Shown: positions 58,411 to 64,000 of the stretch, piece by piece
How the letters are laid out: every line of letters begins with the position of its first letter
Numbering within the stretch: the stretch's first letter is position 1
NCBI RefSeq assembly: GCF_000383915.1
Contig: NZ_KB912942.1
Coordinates: forward strand, 8,140,470-8,204,469
DNA length: 64,000 nucleotides
Origin: Amycolatopsis benzoatilytica AK 16/65
GTDB taxonomy: Bacteria > Actinomycetota > Actinomycetes > Mycobacteriales > Pseudonocardiaceae
Direction: 5' to 3'
The notes under the pieces: generated by a model
The model's database searches: none
What the model was told of the DNA's origin: nothing
Seen by the model: only the letters and a program-made list of their open reading frames with translations
Translations under genes and position numbers: made by a program

Positions 58411-59010
58411 GGACAGCGCGAACGGATACACCACCGCGTCCTGCGCCACCGGTCCGTCGACGCCGGGCACTCCGGCGGACAGGGCATGCTGATGCAGCCC
58501 GAGCCGGGCATGGAACCAGCCGGGCCGGCCGGGGATCCCGTTGTGCCGCACGAGCCACAGCACCACGTCGGAATCCGCCCAGCGGTCCGGGTGCAGCCGG
58601 TGCGCCCAGCAGTCGTGCCCGGCGTACACCAGGACCCGCCGGATCCGTGCGGCGTGCCGGACGTGCTTGATCCACGCCTTGATGAACCGGTCGTCCACGC
58701 TCTGCGCGTCCACCTCGAGCGCGGGCGCGAGCGAGCCGGGCGCGAACGCGCCGAGCCGGCTGGCCGTGCGGACGAAGTGGTCCGCCTGGTCGTGCACCGC
58801 GCCGGGCCGCGCGTAATGCCGTGCGCCGGTGTGGATGCCCGCGTGCTGAGCGGCGTGCAGGGTCCGTTCCGCGCCTGGGTCGCTCCAGTTGACGTTCTCG
58901 CTGATGGTGACCGACACGAACCGGACGTCGGCACCGCGCACCGCCGTCCAGTCGAGCACCTGCTCGCGATGAGTGAGCGTGAGCCCGTGCCCACTCTCCG
59001 GTTCGGCCAC
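58396..59010 (-). CDS. GH25 (lysozyme-like) fold protein with altered catalytic residues
   Basis: 204 residues from a GTG at 59010, no signal peptide. The GH25 plan is visible: GLTLTHREQVLDWTAVRGAD at the N-terminus, FVSVTISENVNWSDPGAERT, AGIHTGARHYARPG, ALEVDAQSVDDRFIKAWIKH and YAGHDCWAHRLHPDRWADSD with VVLWLVRHNG. In active GH25 muramidases the first motif has DVS (catalytic Asp) and the third ALDVE. Here these positions read TLT and ALEVD, so hydrolysis of peptidoglycan is doubtful. It could be a binding protein or an intracellular pseudoenzyme. The 3' end carries the 13-bp repeats. Confidence 0.7.
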   Translation of the reverse strand: MAEPESGHGLTLTHREQVLDWTAVRGADVRFVSVTISENVNWSDPGAERTLHAAQHAGIHTGARHYARPGAVHDQADHFVRTASRLGAFAPGSLAPALEVDAQSVDDRFIKAWIKHVRHAARIRRVLVYAGHDCWAHRLHPDRWADSDVVLWLVRHNGIPGRPGWFHARLGLHQHALSAGVPGVDGPVAQDAVVYPFALSDVLL

Positions 59011-59521
59011 TGCGCACCCCTGACAAGCCCCACGACGGGTGAAAGGCCACCCTACGTGCCGATTTCGGAACGCGGGTGACCCTTCCCGGCGTGTCGGGCC
59101 CGGGTGATCAGGCGTTTTACCGCTCGAAGGCGCGCGTGCCCCGCCAGACCGCCCGCATCAGCACCACAATCGGATCGTTGCCGGGAGAACCGTCGCGCGC
59201 TCCGGTCGACCACCTGCTGGAGCGGTTGACGGCGAGCCAGCCCGGCGGTGACCGGGACGAGGATCCCGGACCGCGACAAGCGCGGCCTGGTAGGCGGGCG
59301 GCGGTCAACGCCGACAAGCGCGGTTCCGAACGGCGCGAGCAGCGCGGGGGCAAGCACCGTCCCGTCCAGCCGGCGCGGTCGGACCTGCCCGGCGCGTTCA
59401 GCGACTTCGCCGGCTCGGATCTTCTCCGGCGGGTCCTCGGCGGTCCTCTCGCCGGCGAACCGGCTGTCCCTTCCCCGACCACCCAAAATCGCCTTGGAAC
59501 GCATCCGTAGGCTAAACAGGT
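59011..59521. other. 511-bp stretch without a gene I can support, upstream of metG
   Basis: Both strands stay open for 130-150 codons here, as expected at this GC content, but none of the products shows a known domain or normal composition. One minus-strand frame (59052-59504) contains a hydrophobic patch (VLAPALLAPFGTALVGV), which might be a relic. TAGGCT at 59508-59513 is the probable -10 of metG. No tRNA, T-box or SAM riboswitch is apparent. Confidence 0.5.
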
Positions 59522-61318
59522 ATGAGCACCCCAGTGTTGACCGCGGTGGCCTGGCCCTATGCCAACGGCCCCCGCCACATCGGCCACGTGTCCGGATTCG
59601 GCGTCCCGTCCGACGTCTTCTCCCGCTACCAGCGAATGGCCGGCAACCGGGTGCTCATGGTGTCCGGAACCGACGAGCACGGCACCCCGATCACCGTCCA
59701 GGCGGACAAAGAGGGCATGACCCCGCAGCAGACCGCCGACAAGTACACCCGCCAGATCGACGAGGACCTGCGCGGTCTCGGCCTCTCCTACGACCTGTTC
59801 ACCCGCACCACCACCGGCAACCACGCCGCGGTCACCCAGGAGATCTTCCTGGCGCTCAACCGCAACGGCTACGTGGTCCCGAAGACCACCCGCGGCGCGA
59901 TCAGCCCGTCCACCGGGCGCACTCTGCCGGACCGCTACATCGAGGGCACCTGCCCGATCTGCGGGTACGACGGAGCCCGCGGCGACCAGTGCGACAACTG
60001 CGGCAACCAGCTCGACGCCGCGGAGCTGATCAACCCGAAGTCGCGGATCAACGGCGAGACGCCGAAGTTCGTCGAGACCGAGCACTACTTCCTCGACCTG
60101 CCCGCGTTCACCAAGACCCTCGGCGACTGGCTGGGCACCAAGAACGACTGGCGCCCGAACGTCCTCAACTTCACCAAGAACCTGATCGACGACATGCGGC
60201 CGCGGCCGATCACCCGCGATCTGGACTGGGGCGTGAAGATCCCGCTGGACGGCTGGCGCGACCAGCCGCTCAAGCGGTTCTACGTCTGGTTCGACGCGGT
60301 CATCGGCTACTTCTCGGCGAGTGTCGAGTGGGCCCGCCGCAACGGCACGCCGGACGCCTGGCAGGAGTGGTGGGCCAACCCCGACGCGCGCGCCTACTAC
60401 TTCATGGGCAAGGACAACATCACCTTCCACGCCCAGATCTGGCCCGCCCTGCTGCTGGGCCAGAACGGCGAGGGCGACCGCGGCGGCGAGCCGGGCAAGT
60501 ACGGCAAACTGCACCTGCCGGACGAGATCGTCTCCAGCGAGTTCCTCACGATGAGCGGCTCGAAGTTCTCCACCTCGCGCGGCACCGTCATCTACGTGCA
60601 CGACTTCCTGCGCGAGTTCGGCCCGGACGCGCTGCGCTACTTCATCTCGGTGGCCGGCCCGGAGACCCAGGACACCGACTTCACCTGGGACGAGTTCGTC
60701 CGCCGGACCAACTTCGAGCTGGCCAACGAGTGGGGCAACCTGGTCAACCGGTCGATCTCGATGGCGCACAAGAACAACGGGGCGATCCCGGCGCCGACGA
60801 AGCCGGCTCCGGCCGACGAGGAGCTGAAGGCACTGTCGCGGGCGGCGTTCGACACCGCGGGCGCGCACCTGGCGCGGTCCCGGTTCAAGCTGGCCGCCGC
60901 CGAAGCGATGCGCGTCGTCACCGCCGCCAACCGGTACCTGTCGGACCAGGAGCCGTGGAAGCTCAAGGACGACCCCGACCGGCGGGACGCGGTGCTGCAC
61001 ACCGCGCTGCAGGTGGTCAGCGACGCGAACACGCTGCTCACCCCGTTCCTGCCGCACTCGGCGCAGAAGGTGCACGAGGCGCTCGGCGGCACCGGCGTGT
61101 GGGCCGCGCAGCCGGAGTTGCAGGAGGTCGAAGACCTCGACCTGCCGGACCGGATCAACCCGATCCTCACCGGCGACTACGCCAGCGAAAAGGCGAAGTG
61201 GGAATCGACGCCGATCGAGGCCGGCCGTCCGCTGGACAAGCCGAGCCCGCTGTTCACCAAGCTGGACCCGAAGCTCGGCGAGACCGGCCCGGAGTGGGCG
61301 CCGATCGTGACTGACTGA
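59522..61318 (+). CDS. metG: Methionyl-tRNA synthetase
   Basis: 598 residues. The HIGH-type motif is [20 protein letters not shown] (HIGH at 19-22). A zinc knuckle of four Cys is seen in [20 protein letters not shown] (about 141-160). The KMSKS-type loop is [13 protein letters not shown] (about 344-355), a divergent form found in this subgroup. The anticodon domain follows ([19 protein letters not shown] onward), and there is no C-terminal EMAPII-like tRNA-binding domain. It charges tRNA-Met. TAGGCT eight bases upstream of the ATG and no ribosome-binding site suggest a leaderless mRNA. metG-tatD-rpfB is a conserved actinobacterial order. Confidence 0.97.
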   Translation: MSTPVLTAVAWPYANGPRHIGHVSGFGVPSDVFSRYQRMAGNRVLMVSGTDEHGTPITVQADKEGMTPQQTADKYTRQIDEDLRGLGLSYDLFTRTTTGNHAAVTQEIFLALNRNGYVVPKTTRGAISPSTGRTLPDRYIEGTCPICGYDGARGDQCDNCGNQLDAAELINPKSRINGETPKFVETEHYFLDLPAFTKTLGDWLGTKNDWRPNVLNFTKNLIDDMRPRPITRDLDWGVKIPLDGWRDQPLKRFYVWFDAVIGYFSASVEWARRNGTPDAWQEWWANPDARAYYFMGKDNITFHAQIWPALLLGQNGEGDRGGEPGKYGKLHLPDEIVSSEFLTMSGSKFSTSRGTVIYVHDFLREFGPDALRYFISVAGPETQDTDFTWDEFVRRTNFELANEWGNLVNRSISMAHKNNGAIPAPTKPAPADEELKALSRAAFDTAGAHLARSRFKLAAAEAMRVVTAANRYLSDQEPWKLKDDPDRRDAVLHTALQVVSDANTLLTPFLPHSAQKVHEALGGTGVWAAQPELQEVEDLDLPDRINPILTGDYASEKAKWESTPIEAGRPLDKPSPLFTKLDPKLGETGPEWAPIVTD

Positions 61319-61333
61319 ACCGCGTCTGCCGTT

Positions 61334-61384
61334 CCGTGAAGGGCCCCTTGCGGGAATCCAAGTCCTGCAAGGGGCCCTTCACGG
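61334..61384. repeat. Dispersed palindrome, copy 6
   Basis: Arms CCGTGAAGGGCCCCTTGC (from 61334) and GCAAGGGGCCCTTCACGG (to 61384) pair perfectly over 18 bp, with an inner GGGAATCCAAGTCCT centre. It lies 15 bp after the metG stop and 44 bp before tatD, so it may terminate metG or attenuate read-through into tatD. Confidence 0.9.
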
Positions 61385-61428
61385 CCTTCGGGCGAGGGGC
61401 GGTGAGGGGGCCCAGTAGCTTGGTGAGC

Positions 61429-62253
61429 ATGGGCGACGAAAAGCGCGAACTTCCCCCGATCCCCGACCGCCTCCCGGTGGCGGTGGTCGACGCGCACACC
61501 CATCTGGACGCCTGCGGCGCGAAAACCGCGGCCGACGTTTCCGCGATGGTCGACCGCGCGGCGCAGGCCGGGGTGGCCCGCGTCGTCACCGTCGCGGACG
61601 ATCTCGCTGCCGCCCGCTGGGCCGCCGAAGCGTCCACCTGGGACCCGCGCGTCTTCGCCGCGGTGGCCATCCATCCCACTCGCACCAAAGAATTCGGCCC
61701 GGTCGAACAGTCCGAAGTGGAGCGGCTGGCCGGCGGCGAGCGAATCGTCGCGATCGGCGAAACCGGTCTCGACTACTACTGGGACTACTCGCCGCACGAC
61801 GCGCAGCAGGCCGCGTTCCGCTGGCACATCGACCTCGCGAAGCGACTCGGCAAGACGCTGATGATCCACGACCGCGAAGCGCACGAAGACGTGCTTCGGA
61901 TCCTCGACGAGGAAGGCGCGCCCGAGACGGTCGTCTTCCACTGCTTCTCCGGCGACGAACACATCGCGCGCCGCTGTATCGACAAGGGCTACGTACTGTC
62001 CTTCGCCGGCACCGTCACGTTCAAGAACGCGCACGGGCTGCGAGAGGCGGCGCGGATCGTGCCGAGCGGGCAGTACCTCGCCGAAACCGACGCGCCGTTC
62101 CTGACCCCTCATCCGTTCCGTGGGCGGCCGAACGAGCCGTATTGCACCGCCTACACCGTGCGGCATCTCGCGGCCCTTCGCGGCGAAGCGGTGCACGAGG
62201 TCGCCGAGGCGGTCCGGACTACTGCCGAACGCGTCTACCGGCTGCCCGCCTGA
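61429..62253 (+). CDS. tatD: TatD-family metal-dependent hydrolase/DNase
   Basis: 274 residues from the ATG at 61429. Metal ligands fit the TatD TIM barrel: VVDAHTHLDAC (first His pair), AIGETGLDYYWDYS (Glu, about 108), TLMIHDREAHEDVL (His, about 146), VFHCFSGDEHIARR (His, about 172) and LAETDAPFLTPHPFRGRPNE (Asp, about 222). TatD enzymes are 3'-5' DNA exonucleases and tRNA/DNA quality factors. TAGCTT at 61416-61421, seven bases before this ATG, supports the start over in-frame GTG or TTG upstream. Between metG and rpfB. Confidence 0.93.
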   Translation: MGDEKRELPPIPDRLPVAVVDAHTHLDACGAKTAADVSAMVDRAAQAGVARVVTVADDLAAARWAAEASTWDPRVFAAVAIHPTRTKEFGPVEQSEVERLAGGERIVAIGETGLDYYWDYSPHDAQQAAFRWHIDLAKRLGKTLMIHDREAHEDVLRILDEEGAPETVVFHCFSGDEHIARRCIDKGYVLSFAGTVTFKNAHGLREAARIVPSGQYLAETDAPFLTPHPFRGRPNEPYCTAYTVRHLAALRGEAVHEVAEAVRTTAERVYRLPA

Positions 62254-62320
62254 TTTCGCACTGTCACATGGGGTTGAACGGATTGCGACGTTCGGGTGCG
62301 GGCATTCGTCCACCTGATGA

Positions 62321-64000
<1,680 letters not shown>

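Noticed and set aside
59117..61075. Minus-strand open frame of 652 codons opposite metG
   Set aside because: Shadow of a strongly conserved gene; Val/Arg/Asp/Gly-rich with no motif.

Overview
The window is high-GC actinobacterial DNA. Dense four-base stop/start overlaps, GTG starts, a SAM-independent core order pmt / rsmI / pabB / metG / tatD / rpfB, an ESX-type secretion target beside a YbaB/EbfC protein, and a resuscitation-promoting factor all point to the Pseudonocardiaceae. Amycolatopsis is my best guess, by inference only. I found no rRNA, tRNA, CRISPR array, intact insertion sequence or prophage.

Layout. 1-2,864 (minus): small heat-shock protein, general stress protein and DnaK in one coupled operon. 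3,136-4,824: a PucR-type regulator, then a decayed P-type ATPase and a small recombinase-like HTH protein. 6,006-8,669 (minus): a three-gene membrane acyltransferase operon. 8,874-15,130 (minus): a polymorphic toxin locus made of YbaB/EbfC protein, ESX-like secretion target, 1,522-residue RHS toxin and presumed immunity protein. 15,322-25,670: regulator-linked small operons (TetR/membrane protein/FAD monooxygenase; LysR/SDR; LysR; GNAT; DUF2786; phytoene-dehydrogenase-like protein; TetR/SGNH hydrolase).

25,916-36,042 is the most interesting part: two divergent operons around an IclR-type regulator. The left arm encodes a TcuA-like FAD dehydrogenase, an MHS-type transporter and an aldehyde dehydrogenase. 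The right arm encodes IclR, a class III CoA-transferase, a citryl-CoA-lyase-like protein, an aconitase-like protein and a muconolactone-isomerase-like protein. IclR and the next three genes overlap by 4 bp each and the set ends at a strong hairpin. It reads as a pathway that imports a tricarboxylate-type acid, oxidises and isomerises it, loads it on CoA and cleaves it.

36,302-50,218: a decayed HAD phosphatase, a DinB/pentapeptide protein with a TTA codon, an NAD-dependent epimerase-like protein, an ExaC-type aldehyde dehydrogenase with DUF779 partner and divergent GAF regulator, an MHS transporter coupled to an M20 peptidase with divergent LysR, a MOSC protein, a secreted GH20 hexosaminidase and PrpE. 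50,447-64,000: a membrane Ser/Thr kinase with reversed domain order, protein O-mannosyltransferase, rsmI, a TetR/quinone oxidoreductase pair, pabB, a GH25-like protein, metG, tatD and the start of rpfB.

Two non-coding themes cut across the genes. First, a roughly 55-bp palindrome occurs at six intergenic places with compensatory changes in its arms. Second, several single genes have a -10-like hexamer only 6-8 nt before the start codon, which suggests leaderless mRNAs. Four gene relics (P-type ATPase, HAD phosphatase, methyltransferase, flavodoxin) show ongoing decay between functional operons.
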